From Caulobacter sp. 602-1 (GTDB taxonomy: Bacteria; Pseudomonadota; Alphaproteobacteria; Caulobacterales; Caulobacteraceae): DNA of 64,000 bases. A model generated the notes under the pieces. The model was not told the origin of the DNA. It searched no databases and saw only the letters and a program-made list of their open reading frames with translations. The stretch is from assembly GCF_003931565.1 (NCBI RefSeq), contig NZ_RRYI01000001.1, forward strand, positions 868,001-932,000, given 5' to 3'. Within the stretch, counting starts at the first letter, position 1. The number at the start of each line of letters is the position of its first letter. Position numbers and translations under genes: made by a program. Positions 16,442 to 25,145 of the stretch are shown piece after piece.

Positions 16442-18355
16442 TCACCCCTTCCGGAAAAACCCATGGATCCGCTCGGCCAGCGCCTGGCTGACCCCCGCGA
16501 CCTTGACCAGGTCCTCGACGCTGGCCCGGCCGACGCCCTTGGCTGAGCCGAAGGCGTGGAGCAGGGCCTTCTTGCGGCCCGGGCCGACGCCTTCGATCTC
16601 GTCCAGCGGGTTCTTCTTCAGGTCCATGGAGCGGCGGGTGCGGTGGGCGCCGATGGCGAAGCGGTGGGCTTCGTCGCGCAGGCGCTGCAGGTAGTAGAGC
16701 ACCGGCGACTTGGGCTCGAGCATGAACGGGGTCTGGCCGGGGATGAAGAAGCGCTCCAGCCCCGCGTCGCGGTCGGGGCCCTTGGCCACCCCGACCACGG
16801 CGATGTCGTCGACGCCCAGGTCGGCCATGATCTCCAGGGCCGCGTCCAGCTGGCCCTTGCCGCCGTCGACCAGCACGAGGTCGGGGCGGTTGTCGCTGTC
16901 GCCTTCTTCCTCCTCCTTGACCAGGCGGGCGAAGCGGCGCTTCAGCACCTCCTTCATCATGCCATAGTCGTCGCCGGGGGTGAGCTCGGTCGAGCGGATG
17001 TTGAACTTGCGGTACTGGCCCTTCATGAAGCCTTCCGGCCCGGCCACGATCATGCCGCCGACGGCGTTGGTGCCCTGGATGTGGCTGTTGTCATAGACCT
17101 CGATCCGCTCAGGGCTCGCGTCCAGCTTGAAGGCCTCGGCGACGCCGGCCAGCAGCTTGGTCTGGGCGCTGCCCTCGGCCATTTTTCGCCCGAGGGCTTC
17201 GCGGGCGTTGGTCAGGGCGTGCTGAACGAGGTCGGCCTTCTCGCCGCGCCTGGGGACGGCGATCTCGACCTTGCGGCCGCTCTTCAGGGCGAAGGCCTCG
17301 GACAGCAGTTCGGCCTCGGCCGGCTGCAGGTTGGCCAGGATCAGGCGCGGGATCGGTTTGTCGTCGTAGAACTGGCCGAGGAAGGCGGTGAGGATGCGCT
17401 GCTCCTCGGTGGTGGTCTCGCCCCTCTCGTCCTCGCCCTCCTCGGCATTGCCGGTGACGCGCGGGAAATAGGCGCGGTTGCCCCAGTTCTGGCCGGCCCG
17501 GAAGAAGAACACCTGGACGCAGGCCTGGCCACCCTCGACGTGCAGGGCCACGACGTCGGCCTCGTCGACGGTCTCAGGGTTGATCTGGGTTTCCTGGGCG
17601 ACGCTGGACAGGGCGCGGATGCGGTCGCGCAGGCGGGCGGCGCGCTCGAACTCCAGCTCCTCGGCGGCCTCTTCCATCTGCCTGGCCATGCTGGACATCA
17701 CCGCGCGGGACTTGCCCCGCAGGAAAGCCTCGGCCTGGTCGACCAGGGCCTGGTAGTCGTCCTTGCCGATCAGGCCGGTGCAGGGGGCGGCGCAGCGCTT
17801 GATCTGGTGCAGCATGCAGGGGCGGTCGCGCGTCTCGTAGACGCTGTCGCTGCACGAGCGCAGCAGAAACGCCTTCTGCAGGGTGTTCAGCGTGCGGTTG
17901 ACCGCCCAGGCGCTGGCGAATGGCCCGAAATAGTCGCCCTTGATGGTGTGGGCGCCGCGGTGCTTGCGCAGCTGCGGGGCGTCGTGGTCGCGGCGGATGA
18001 CGATTTCGGGGAAGCTCTTGTCGTCGCGCAGCAGCACGTTGAAGCGCGGTTTCAGCTGCTTGATCAGGTTGATCTCGAGCAGCAGGGCGTCGGCCTCGGT
18101 GCGGGTGGTGATGAACTCCATGGCCCGCGTGGCGTCGACCATGTTGGCGATGCGGTTGGTGTGGAAGCGGCCTTGCGCGTACTGGACGACGCGCTTCTTC
18201 AGGCTCTTGGCCTTGCCGACATAGAGCACCTCGTCGGCCTCGCCGATCATCCGGTAGACTCCGGGCGCGTCGGGCAGGCGCGTGACCTCGTCCTTGATCA
18301 GGGCGGCGCCGGACAGGCGAGGGGAGGCGGGGGTGTCGGTCGTCGTGTCGGTCAC
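16442..18355 (-). CDS. uvrC: Excinuclease ABC subunit C
   Basis: Dual-incision endonuclease subunit of nucleotide excision repair, acting with UvrAB on damaged DNA. From the GTG at 18355 it has 637 residues. The GIY-YIG nuclease domain is [30 protein letters not shown] at residues about 23-52; a UvrB-interacting UVR motif follows ([20 protein letters not shown]); the C-terminal RNase H-like nuclease domain includes [20 protein letters not shown] and [15 protein letters not shown]; two helix-hairpin-helix motifs end the protein ([21 protein letters not shown]). An in-frame extension to 18592 overlaps the toxin gene and is not family-like, so the GTG start was chosen; no strong ribosome site is visible. 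Confidence 0.96.
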   Translation of the reverse strand: MTDTTTDTPASPRLSGAALIKDEVTRLPDAPGVYRMIGEADEVLYVGKAKSLKKRVVQYAQGRFHTNRIANMVDATRAMEFITTRTEADALLLEINLIKQLKPRFNVLLRDDKSFPEIVIRRDHDAPQLRKHRGAHTIKGDYFGPFASAWAVNRTLNTLQKAFLLRSCSDSVYETRDRPCMLHQIKRCAAPCTGLIGKDDYQALVDQAEAFLRGKSRAVMSSMARQMEEAAEELEFERAARLRDRIRALSSVAQETQINPETVDEADVVALHVEGGQACVQVFFFRAGQNWGNRAYFPRVTGNAEEGEDERGETTTEEQRILTAFLGQFYDDKPIPRLILANLQPAEAELLSEAFALKSGRKVEIAVPRRGEKADLVQHALTNAREALGRKMAEGSAQTKLLAGVAEAFKLDASPERIEVYDNSHIQGTNAVGGMIVAGPEGFMKGQYRKFNIRSTELTPGDDYGMMKEVLKRRFARLVKEEEEGDSDNRPDLVLVDGGKGQLDAALEIMADLGVDDIAVVGVAKGPDRDAGLERFFIPGQTPFMLEPKSPVLYYLQRLRDEAHRFAIGAHRTRRSMDLKKNPLDEIEGVGPGRKKALLHAFGSAKGVGRASVEDLVKVAGVSQALAERIHGFFRKG

Positions 18356-18383
18356 GGGGCAGATATAGGCGAGTCCGGCGCGT

Positions 18384-18662
18384 TCAGCGATCTTCCAGGG
18401 CGTGGTGAATCCGCAGAACGACGACGTCGTCACCGTGAACCTGATAGCGCACGACGTATTGGTTGGCGTGAAATCCGACGAGGAGCTCGCGGTTGCGGCC
18501 TCCAGACAGCCGTGTCCGCAACGGATACTCGCGCAGTTCGAGAATCGCGTCCGCGAGCTGATGGCCAAGATCCGTGGCGTAGGTCGCGCCATGATCCCAA
18601 AGCCAGGTCTCCAGGCGATCGATATCCGCCCACGCCCTATCCGAGACGAGGATGCGAAACAT
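18384..18662 (-). CDS. ParE/RelE-family toxin
   Basis: Small basic protein of 92 residues with the ParE-like RelE fold: an opening strand [21 protein letters not shown], a helix pair, [52 protein letters not shown] at the end, with the typical closing strand-strand-HALE pattern. ParE relatives poison gyrase; RelE relatives cut mRNA. The Arg-Glu-Leu-x-x-Gly-x-x-x-x-x-Tyr-x-x-x-Tyr layout fits ParE better. It starts 2 bases after the antitoxin stop, forming a TA operon. Confidence 0.85.
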   Translation of the reverse strand: MFRILVSDRAWADIDRLETWLWDHGATYATDLGHQLADAILELREYPLRTRLSGGRNRELLVGFHANQYVVRYQVHGDDVVVLRIHHALEDR

Positions 18663-18664
18663 CG

Positions 18665-18985
18665 CTAGCGTGGCTTGCCGAGGGTCCTGAGGCGCGCTTC
18701 CACCTTTTCCCAGGGAACGCCGCCGGTGCGCAGCGTCTCCTGGCAGATGCGATCCAGCTCATCGGCGTAGGCCTCGTCGTCCTCACCGAAGCCGTTGCCT
18801 GACGGGACGCGCGCTGGCGCTTCGTCCCATCGGGCTTCGGCGTCCTTGACACCTGGCGGGTCGACATCGCGCCGCAGGATATCGAGCGCATAGGCCTCGA
18901 CGCTCAGCCCTGCTGCCTCGGCGCGGGCGCGCAGGCGCTCGGCGAGCGCCGCGTCGATCCGTACCGTCAGTCCGCTCTCGGCCAT
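18665..18985 (-). CDS. Ribbon-helix-helix type antitoxin
   Basis: Partner of the ParE-like toxin, expected to bind and neutralise it and to repress the operon. From ATG at 18985 it has 106 residues. The N-terminus MAESGLTVRIDAALAERLRARAEAAGLSVEAYALDIL has the beta strand and two helices of a ribbon-helix-helix DNA-binding domain; the acidic C-terminal half (GEDDEAYADELDRICQETL) would wrap the toxin. An ATG at 19003 is an alternative start. The coding region is divergent from the 2OG oxygenase gene at 19035, leaving only about 50 bases for both promoters. Confidence 0.8.
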   Translation of the reverse strand: MAESGLTVRIDAALAERLRARAEAAGLSVEAYALDILRRDVDPPGVKDAEARWDEAPARVPSGNGFGEDDEAYADELDRICQETLRTGGVPWEKVEARLRTLGKPR

Positions 18986-19034
18986 GTTCTGACTATGTTC
19001 CATCGGCGGTTTGTCGTCAATCACAAGGGGCGCT

Positions 19035-19667
19035 ATGACGCCGTCCATGACCACGCGCCCGCTCTTCGTCACGCCGCTCTATGAAGCCAGCCTCGCCAGC
19101 GACAAGGACGCCGAGGCGTTCATCGACGAGCTGCACGACGCCTGCATTGCCATCGCCGAGGACGACGAGGCCGGTCAGGCCTGGGCCTATAACAAGGGCT
19201 ATCTGGGCTATACCTCCTACGCCTCGCTGAACGACCTGCCGCAGCGCGACAGCCTGTTCGAGACGCTGAAGAAGAAGCTGGACAGGCACGCGGCGGCCTT
19301 CGCCAAGGACCTGGCCTTCGACCTGGCCGGCGGCAAGCTGGTCATGGACAGCCTGTGGATCAACATCCTGGAGCCGGGCGGCTCGCACAGCGGCCACATC
19401 CACCCCCACAGCGTCATCTCCGGCACGGTCTATGTCACCATCCCGCCGGGCGCCTCGGCCCTGAAGTTCGAGGATCCGCGCCTGCCAATGATGATGGCCG
19501 CCCCGACCCGCGTCGACGACGCGCCAGAGACCCTGCGGCCGTTCATCTATGTCAGGCCGTCGGCGGGCGCGGTGCTGATGTGGGAGAGCTGGCTGCGCCA
19601 CGAGGTGACCACCAACCAGGCCGACGAGCAGCGGATCAGCGTCAGCTTCAACTACGCCTGGCGGTAG
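19035..19667 (+). CDS. 2OG-Fe(II) oxygenase family protein (TIGR02466-like)
   Basis: Predicted 2-oxoglutarate and iron dependent oxygenase of 210 residues. The segment LWINILEPGGSHSGHIHPHSVISGTVYVTIPPGASALKFEDPR contains the iron-binding histidine region and the double-stranded beta-helix strands; a later strand GAVLMWESWLRHEVTTNQADEQRISVSFNYAW supplies the second His and the Arg that holds 2-oxoglutarate. The N-terminal LFVTPLYEASL is typical of this uncharacterised family. The ATG at 19035 has AAGGGG close upstream; one at 19047 is possible. The substrate is unknown. Confidence 0.85.
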   Translation: MTPSMTTRPLFVTPLYEASLASDKDAEAFIDELHDACIAIAEDDEAGQAWAYNKGYLGYTSYASLNDLPQRDSLFETLKKKLDRHAAAFAKDLAFDLAGGKLVMDSLWINILEPGGSHSGHIHPHSVISGTVYVTIPPGASALKFEDPRLPMMMAAPTRVDDAPETLRPFIYVRPSAGAVLMWESWLRHEVTTNQADEQRISVSFNYAWR

Positions 19668-19753
19668 GCGCGCGTGGCGGCGGGCGCTTCGGCCAGGGAC
19701 ATCCGGTCGCGCGCGGGCGATGATCGCCTTCGAACCGGATTCGCGGAGATCAA

Positions 19754-20782
19754 GTGAGCAAGACCGGCACATCCTTTCTGGTGAACTTCGCCGTGGGGGC
19801 GGGTCTGCTGTACGTGTTTCGCGCCGTGCTGTGGCCCTTTACCCTGGCGCTGGTGCTGGCCATCCTGATCACGTCGCTGAGCGATCGGGTCGTGCGGTTG
19901 CTGCCCAGGGCGCGGCGCTGGATGGTGTTCGCCATCACCGCCGTGATCGTGGGCGGGATCATCGCCGCCAGCATGGCGATGGTGATCGAGGGCGCCTCGC
20001 GGATCGTCGCCGAGATGCCGGCCATGCTGGCGCGGATCGACCAGTTGCTGGCCCTTGTCCACCCGCCCGGCGGCGGGACCCTGAGCCTGGAGTCCCTGGC
20101 CCAGAAGGTCGAGCTCGCGCCCCTGGCCGACCGCTTGCTGGGCAGCGTCCAGGACGCCTCGGCGGGGCTGGGCCTGACCCTGATTTTCCTGTTCTTCCTG
20201 CTGATCTCGAGGCCGATGATCGAGAAGCGCGTCGAACGGATCGTCGCCGAGCGCGGCGGACGGGGTCTGGCCTCGGTGCTGGAGCGCAGCTTCTCGGGCG
20301 TCGAGAGCTACATGTACGTCCAGTCGGTCACCGGCCTGATGATCGCGGTCGGTTCGGGCGTGGTGATGTTCGCCGTGGGCCTGGACAACGCCCTGTTCTG
20401 GAGCCTGGTGATCCTGCTGTTCTCGTACCTGCCGGTACTGGGCGTGATGGCTGGCAGCGTCGGGCCGACCCTGTTCGCCCTGCTGCAGTTTCCCAGTCTG
20501 ACGCCGGCGATCGCCGTCTTCGTCGGCATCCAGATCGTCTCGTCGGTGGTCGGCAATCTGGTGCTGCCCAAGATGCAGGCCGACAGCCAGAACATCGACC
20601 CGGCCGCCAGTCTGATCGCGGTCGGCATGTGGACGGTCATCTGGGGCGTGCCGGGCGCGTTCCTGGCCATCCCGCTAACCCTGGCCCTGATGTACGCCCT
20701 GGCCCAGTACGACGACCTGCGCTGGCTGGCGGTGCTGATCTCGCACGACGGCGATCCGACCCCGATGGAGTCGGCGGAGTAG
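19754..20782 (+). CDS. AI-2E family transporter (PerM/TqsA-like permease)
   Basis: Inner-membrane permease of 342 residues with about eight hydrophobic segments in the AI-2E family pattern: two helices at 12-42, one at 58-80, a periplasmic helical region, then LGLTLIFLFFLLISRPMIEKRVERIV, YMYVQSVTGLMIAVGSGVVMFAVGLDNALFWSLVILLFSYLPVLG and a final pair ending in LMYALAQYDD. Members export small molecules or ions; despite the name, autoinducer-2 transport is shown for few. GTG at 19754 is used as start. It is followed convergently by the lipoprotein gene. Confidence 0.88.
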   Translation: MSKTGTSFLVNFAVGAGLLYVFRAVLWPFTLALVLAILITSLSDRVVRLLPRARRWMVFAITAVIVGGIIAASMAMVIEGASRIVAEMPAMLARIDQLLALVHPPGGGTLSLESLAQKVELAPLADRLLGSVQDASAGLGLTLIFLFFLLISRPMIEKRVERIVAERGGRGLASVLERSFSGVESYMYVQSVTGLMIAVGSGVVMFAVGLDNALFWSLVILLFSYLPVLGVMAGSVGPTLFALLQFPSLTPAIAVFVGIQIVSSVVGNLVLPKMQADSQNIDPAASLIAVGMWTVIWGVPGAFLAIPLTLALMYALAQYDDLRWLAVLISHDGDPTPMESAE

Positions 20783-20846
20783 GGGCGCTCGCATCGCGGT
20801 CGGCGCGAACCGCCGTCCGCTTCGTCGAAAATGCTCCAGGCGGCGC

Positions 20847-21419
20847 CTACGGACCGCAGGTCCAGGTCCCCGCGAACACGCGCTTGGCCCCGTCGGCGCG
20901 GTCGTAGGTCAGCGTGGCGGGGGAGGGCGGCGACTCGCCGCCGCCGGTCGCCGGACCGGTGATGGCGATGGTCACCGTCTTGCCCTGGCCGCCGAAGGCC
21001 GTTCCCTTGACCATGGCGTCGTAGCCGCCCGGCGCGACCACCTGCTCGACGGAGTCCAGCACCTTGACCAGGCCGAAGCCCGGTTCCTTGACGCCCGAGA
21101 AGCCCGAGGCGACCAGCAGCAGGGCGCCGGCCTTGTCGCGGAAATGGCAGCTCAGTTCGCCCTTCAGCGGATGGGCCTGCTGGTCGGCGAGGGTGAGGTC
21201 CGACAGCTGGATTTGCGAGCCGTCGCCGCCGACCGTCGCGCCTTCGTCGGGGGCGGCGGCCACGGGCGCGGGGACGGCGGGGGTGACGGCCGGCGCGCGG
21301 GTCTCGTCGCCCACGGCCGGGGTCGGCGTGGCGGCCGGCTGGTCCTCGGTCTTCTGCTGCGAGCAGGCGGTCAGGACCAGTGCGGCCAATCCGAGGGTCG
21401 CGAAACGATATCCGGTCAT
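20847..21419 (-). CDS. Hypothetical lipoprotein, 190 aa
   Basis: Signal peptide with lipobox LTACS: the lipidated cysteine is at about residue 19. A Pro/Ala/Thr-rich linker of about 50 residues (QPAATPTPAVGDETRAP, then PAVPAPVAAAPDEG) leads to a C-terminal domain of about 120 residues beginning IQLSDLTLADQQAHPLKGELSCHFRDKAG and ending FAGTWTCGP, with two cysteines that could pair. The domain is unrecognised. It is likely anchored to a membrane and exposed to the periplasm. It lies 29 bases after the stop of the DUF998 gene on the same strand, so the two may be co-transcribed. Confidence 0.75.
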   Translation of the reverse strand: MTGYRFATLGLAALVLTACSQQKTEDQPAATPTPAVGDETRAPAVTPAVPAPVAAAPDEGATVGGDGSQIQLSDLTLADQQAHPLKGELSCHFRDKAGALLLVASGFSGVKEPGFGLVKVLDSVEQVVAPGGYDAMVKGTAFGGQGKTVTIAITGPATGGGESPPSPATLTYDRADGAKRVFAGTWTCGP

Positions 21420-21448
21420 GGTGGGCGTTCTCCCGTTGTCGGGAGACC

Positions 21449-22099
21449 CTAGACCGCCGCCGGCTCGGTCGCCAGGGCGCTCGCCTTCCAGCCCTTCTCC
21501 AGGCTCCAGGCGGCGATGGCCAGCCACAGCAGGCCCAGGAACGCGTGGCCGCGCTGCCAGTAGCCGACGTCGTAGCCGGTGCGGACGTTCCACACCCCGG
21601 TCAGCAGGGCGAAGACCAGCAGCAGGCCGAAGAACCAGCCCAGCGAGAACTGGGCCAGCCGCCGATAGCCCGGTCTGCCCCACAGGGCCCAGGCGGTGAA
21701 CAGCGGGGCGAACTGCATGGCCAGGCCCACGCCGCAGGCGCGATGCATGGGGTCGGGCCAGTGGAACACCCCCGCGAAGAAGGCCCCCAGGCCCGTCAGC
21801 GCCACGAACAGGCCCGCGAAGGCCGAGACCTGGCGCCGGCCGCCGGCGTGCTCCAGGGCGTGGGTGAAGCCGGCTCCGGCCAGCAGGCCCGCGACGCCGG
21901 CGATCATCATGCCGTAATTGAAGATTTCGGGCAGGGGCGCCTTGGGGCCGCCCAGCTCGCTGATGAACTGGGCCCCGGCGTCGAAGCCCGGGAACAGGCG
22001 CTGGGCCAGCGCCACGTCGGCCACCATGATGGCCGGCGCGATCACGCCGATCTTCAGGAAGGCGCCAGTGCGGGCGGTCACGCTTTGCAGGTCCGTCAT
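21449..22099 (-). CDS. DUF998-type membrane protein
   Basis: Polytopic protein of 216 residues from the ATG at 22099 with six predicted membrane segments, including FNYGMMIAGVAGLLAGAGF and LAQFSLGWFFGLLLVFALLTGVW. The paired pattern (AQFISELG in the first loop, FHWPDPMH in the middle) fits the DUF998 family of unknown function. A Rho-independent terminator ends at 22101, directly before this start codon, so transcription must either begin in the few bases around it or read through from the peptidase gene upstream; the start codon could also lie further downstream. Confidence 0.75.
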   Translation of the reverse strand: MTDLQSVTARTGAFLKIGVIAPAIMVADVALAQRLFPGFDAGAQFISELGGPKAPLPEIFNYGMMIAGVAGLLAGAGFTHALEHAGGRRQVSAFAGLFVALTGLGAFFAGVFHWPDPMHRACGVGLAMQFAPLFTAWALWGRPGYRRLAQFSLGWFFGLLLVFALLTGVWNVRTGYDVGYWQRGHAFLGLLWLAIAAWSLEKGWKASALATEPAAV

Positions 22100-22100
22100 C

Positions 22101-22138
22101 AAAAACAAAGAGGGCGGCAGAATCCCTTCCGCCGCCCT
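22101..22138 (-). terminator. Rho-independent terminator of the M28 peptidase gene
   Basis: On the - strand, AGGGCGGC (22138-22131), a 12-base loop and GCCGCCCT (22118-22111) are followed by CTTTGTTTTT. It begins 43 bases after the peptidase stop codon and ends one base before the DUF998 ATG. Confidence 0.8.
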
Positions 22139-22181
22139 CCGGGTCAATCGTGCTTTTCTGCCCGGCTTACTCCGCCCCAAA

Positions 22182-23900
22182 TCACTTGGCGGAAGACGGA
22201 TGCCCCGCTGGCGCGAACGTGCCGCCGAAGAAGTCGCCCTTCTTCCAGACCGGACGGGCCGGGGCGTTGGCCAGCTCGCGGGCGATCTCGTAGTTCACGA
22301 GCGCGAACTTGGCGGCCGCCTGGTAGTCGATCGGCTGGTTCAGGTCGTCGCCCGGGTGGTGGTAGTTGCCCTTCAGGAAGCCCTTGAAGGCCGCCTCGCC
22401 GCCGTTCTGGAAGCCGGTCATCAGGAACACCGACGGGATCCCCTGCTCGACGAAGCGGTAGTGGTCCGAGCGGGTGAACAGGCCTTCTTCCGGCATCGGG
22501 TCGCCGGACAGCGCGACGCCCACGCGGCCGGCGGCGTGCTTGACGGCCTCGCCGATGGTCGAGCGGTCGGCGCCGAACGCGATCACGTCGGTGAACGGGT
22601 ACAGCAGCACCGGCATGTCCAGGTTCACGTCGGCGGCGATGTCGGCCTTCTTCACGGTCGGGTTGTTGGCGAAGTAGTCCGAGCCGACCAGGCCCTTCTC
22701 CTCGCCGGTGACGGCCAGCAGGATGATCGAGCGCTTGGGCTTGACCTTGCTGTTCTTGAAGCCGCGCGCGACCTCCAGCAGGGTGGCGATGCCCGAGGCG
22801 TTGTCGAGCGCGCCGTTGTTGATCTTGTCCTCGCCGGGCTTGGCGTTCTCGCGGACGCCGATGTGGTCCAGGTGCGCCGACAGGATGATCGTCTGGGCCT
22901 TCAGGGCCGGGTCCGCGCCCTCGATCAGGCCGACGACGTTGCTGCTCTCGCGCTTCTCGATCTCGGTCTTCACGACGATGCTGGCCTTGGAGGTCAGGGC
23001 GAAGCCCTTGACCGCGCCCTCGGGCTTCTCGGCCTCGGCCATCACGTCGGCCAGGGCCGCCGGGGCGCCGGCGAACAGCTTGGCCGCGCCGGCCTGGCTG
23101 ATCGAGGCCAGGGCCGGGGCGCTCGGCGCGCGGATGGCGCCGACGTCGTTGGCGTCGCGCCAGATCACTCGCCAGCCGCGCATCATGCCGACCCCGGCCG
23201 CGAACGGACGGCGCTTCTCGGCGCTGGGGCTCGACAGGGTGACGACGCCGACGGCGCCGCGCTTGGCGGCTTCCTCACGCTTGGTGTTGGGGTTGGCGAA
23301 GTGGGCGCGTTCCTCGGTCTGCAGCGACGACGGAGCGCCGTTCAGCATGACGACGATCTTGCCCTTCACGTCGAGGCCCGCGTAGTCGTCGCGGCCCGTG
23401 GCCGGATTGACCAGGCCATAGCCGACGAAGACCAGCGGCGCGTCGACCTTCAGGTCGGCGGCCTGGGCCTGCGGATTGGGCAGATAGTCCTCGCCGTACT
23501 TCAGGGCGACCGTCTGGCCATCTGCGCCCGTCAGGCCGAACGAACCCTCGCCGGCCCCGCGGAAGGCGATCAGCGGCACGTGCTGCTGGTACGAGACGCC
23601 GGTCGCCGTCTTGTCGCCGGCCGGCTTGACGCCCAGCAGGGCGTACTGGGCGGCGACATAGTTGGCGGCGATGTCATAGCCGCGCGTGCCGGCCTCGCGG
23701 CCTTCCATCAGGTCGTCGGCCAGGAAGGTCATGTGGGCCTTGATGGCCTCGGGCGAGGGAACGAAGTCCGAGGCCGGCGCGGCCTTCCTGGCGATCTTCT
23801 GGGCCGCCGCGACGGGCTTGGCCGGTGTGGCCGCGAGAACCGGTTGCGCCACCATGAGCAGGGCGGCGCTGGCGAGCGCGACATGACGCGTGAACGACAT
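22182..23900 (-). CDS. M28 family zinc aminopeptidase, secreted
   Basis: Di-zinc peptidase of 572 residues, exported. Signal peptide residues 1-23 (MSFTRHVALASAALLMVAQP, cleaved after VLA). A protease-associated insert (about 130-280) precedes the catalytic part: SAHLDHIG (first zinc His and Asp, about residue 330), NGALDNASGIATLLEVA (bridging Asp), AVTGEEKGLVGSDYF (catalytic Glu pair), NLDMPVL, and FTRSDHYRFVEQGIPSVFL (last zinc His). All metal ligands seem present. It acts on N-terminal residues of peptides in the periplasm or outside the cell. The ATG at 23900 is chosen for the signal peptide; upstream in-frame codons are not signal-like. A terminator follows. Confidence 0.92.
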   Translation of the reverse strand: MSFTRHVALASAALLMVAQPVLAATPAKPVAAAQKIARKAAPASDFVPSPEAIKAHMTFLADDLMEGREAGTRGYDIAANYVAAQYALLGVKPAGDKTATGVSYQQHVPLIAFRGAGEGSFGLTGADGQTVALKYGEDYLPNPQAQAADLKVDAPLVFVGYGLVNPATGRDDYAGLDVKGKIVVMLNGAPSSLQTEERAHFANPNTKREEAAKRGAVGVVTLSSPSAEKRRPFAAGVGMMRGWRVIWRDANDVGAIRAPSAPALASISQAGAAKLFAGAPAALADVMAEAEKPEGAVKGFALTSKASIVVKTEIEKRESSNVVGLIEGADPALKAQTIILSAHLDHIGVRENAKPGEDKINNGALDNASGIATLLEVARGFKNSKVKPKRSIILLAVTGEEKGLVGSDYFANNPTVKKADIAADVNLDMPVLLYPFTDVIAFGADRSTIGEAVKHAAGRVGVALSGDPMPEEGLFTRSDHYRFVEQGIPSVFLMTGFQNGGEAAFKGFLKGNYHHPGDDLNQPIDYQAAAKFALVNYEIARELANAPARPVWKKGDFFGGTFAPAGHPSSAK

Positions 23901-24258
23901 TTCTAAGGAGACTCCCGGGGGAGCGGACCGCCCCCGGCCCGCGAAGGGGCGAACCATGTCGGGACGATGGCGGCTTGTCGATACGGCCGAGCCTGAACGT
24001 TTTGTAATGTTGGACGGGTTTTGCGCCGACGGCGGCCTTGACGCCTCGCATCGCCGCGGGGGCGCGCGCCTTGCGAAAACGGCGTTCGCGCTGGGTTTGG
24101 TTGGCGGAAGATTCACCCTGTCGCGGTCGCCCGGAAAGGGCCGCTCAAAAGGTTAACCGCCGCTAAAAAAGATGACCAAGTCGTGAATTTTACCATTTTT
24201 GGTTGTAAGGTCTTAACCCAACCGGCCAGATAACCAAGGCGTAGAACGGAGACACCCC
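23901..24258. other. 358-base divergent intergenic region
   Basis: Promoter region shared by the M28 peptidase (-) and the rod-like miniprotein (+). The last 110 bases are AT-rich for this genome (poly-A/T runs at 24164-24170 and 24188-24200) and contain a CtrA-like box. No convincing coding frame was seen. Confidence 0.5.
24153..24167 (+). promoter_or_regulatory. CtrA-like box
   Basis: TTAA, 7 bases, TAAA at 24153-24167, against the known CtrA consensus TTAA-N7-TTAA: seven of eight bases match. It lies about 92 bases before the ATG of the flagellar-rod-like miniprotein. Confidence 0.35.
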
Positions 24259-24492
24259 ATGCAGGCTCTCTCAATCGCCGCCTCGGGCATGATGGCCGCC
24301 GCCGACCGGCTCAACGCCTCGGCCCAGCGGGTCGCGGCTTCGGACGCCCAGGCCGCTGAGAGTCTCGGGGACGTCGATTACGTCAAGGAGCGCACCGAGC
24401 AGATCGGCGCCGCGACCGACTTCAAGGCCAATGCGGCGGTGGTTCGCGTGGCCGACGAGATGAACAAGCGTCTGCTCGACCTCAAGGTCTGA
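24259..24492 (+). CDS. Flagellar rod-like miniprotein, 77 aa
   Basis: A 77-residue protein that looks like the two conserved ends of a flagellar rod/hook protein with the middle removed. Residues 1-27 (MQALSIAASGMMAAADRLNA) match the N-terminal rod motif, in which an amphipathic helix is normally followed by an N-I-A-N loop; here the loop reads QRVAASDAQ. The last 25 residues (TDFKANAAVVRVADEMNKRL) match the C-terminal rod helix of FlgC/FlgG-type proteins. No other flagellar gene lies in the window. It may cap or modify the basal body, or be a relic. The start ATG has CGGAG about 9 bases upstream. A hairpin terminator follows. Confidence 0.75.
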   Translation: MQALSIAASGMMAAADRLNASAQRVAASDAQAAESLGDVDYVKERTEQIGAATDFKANAAVVRVADEMNKRLLDLKV

Positions 24493-24613
24493 GCGCCCAG
24501 TCTTTCAGTTCCAGCGTTAAAGGCCTGTCTTCGCTCGGGGCGTCCCCCGGGCCTGGACAAGCGCGCCCCGCCAGACGCCCGAAGTGCGCCCCCCTTGCCC
24601 AGGGTGTCTGGCC

Positions 24614-24653
24614 GCCGCCTCCCGCTTTGCCCCCTAGTCTTGCGGGAGGCGGC
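24614..24653 (+). terminator. Hairpin after the rod-like miniprotein
   Basis: GCCGCCTCCCGC at 24614-24625 pairs perfectly with 24642-24653 across a 16-base loop; CCCCCCTTT follows. It is about 120 bases after the stop codon. The next bases (24664-24720) hold a further partial copy of the CCCCTTGCGGG repeat seen at 16359. Confidence 0.5.
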
Positions 24654-24773
24654 CCCCCTTTGCCTTCTCCCCTTGCGGGAGGAAGCGCCATCGAGGGCCT
24701 GATGAGGGGGTGAAAAGCCCCGTCGGAACGGCCGCGCGGGCCCCGGTCCAGCCTGCCCCCTCAGTCCAGCCCC

Positions 24774-25133
24774 TCAGTCCAGCTTGGCCAGATCGGTGTC
24801 GCGCCACCAGGCGTCGGCGCGGTAGGCGGGCGGGGCCAGGAAGTCGACCGGCGGCGCCGCGTCGACGGGAATGGCGCCCGCGGCCTCCAGGGCGTCGTAC
24901 CACTCGTCGCGCAGGGACGGCGGCAGGCGACGGCCCGTGAGCGGGCAGTGGTTCAGCACATAGGCCGAAACCCCGTCGGCGTTGGGAAGCGTGAACTCGC
25001 GCAGCGCCGGTTCGTAATAGATGATCGCGCCGTCGGCGATGGCGTCGAACAGTTCGGGAAACAGCGCGTAGTCGTGGAGCGCCCGCAGGCGCTCGAGGCC
25101 GGTGTTGGGTTCGATGCTTTCGATCCCGAACAC
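24774..25133 (-). CDS. Hypothetical protein, DUF6980-like, 119 aa
   Basis: Soluble protein with no signal peptide. The middle holds AYVLNHCPLTGRRLPPSLRDEWYDALEAAG, which resembles the short zinc-ribbon-like CPxCGxxLPxSLRDEWF motif of DUF6980-type proteins, but only one of the usual cysteines is present. The N-terminus (FGIESIEPNTGLERLRALHDYALFPELFDAIADGAIIYY) is unrecognised. It starts 12 bases after the carA stop on the same strand, so it is probably co-transcribed with carA. No function is proposed. Confidence 0.7.
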   Translation of the reverse strand: MFGIESIEPNTGLERLRALHDYALFPELFDAIADGAIIYYEPALREFTLPNADGVSAYVLNHCPLTGRRLPPSLRDEWYDALEAAGAIPVDAAPPVDFLAPPAYRADAWWRDTDLAKLD

Positions 25134-25145
25134 CGCTGTCGAATC

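Noticed and set aside
18356..18592. Extended N-terminus of uvrC
   Set aside because: The extension overlaps the toxin gene on the same strand and is not like UvrC; GTG at 18355 precedes the family start.
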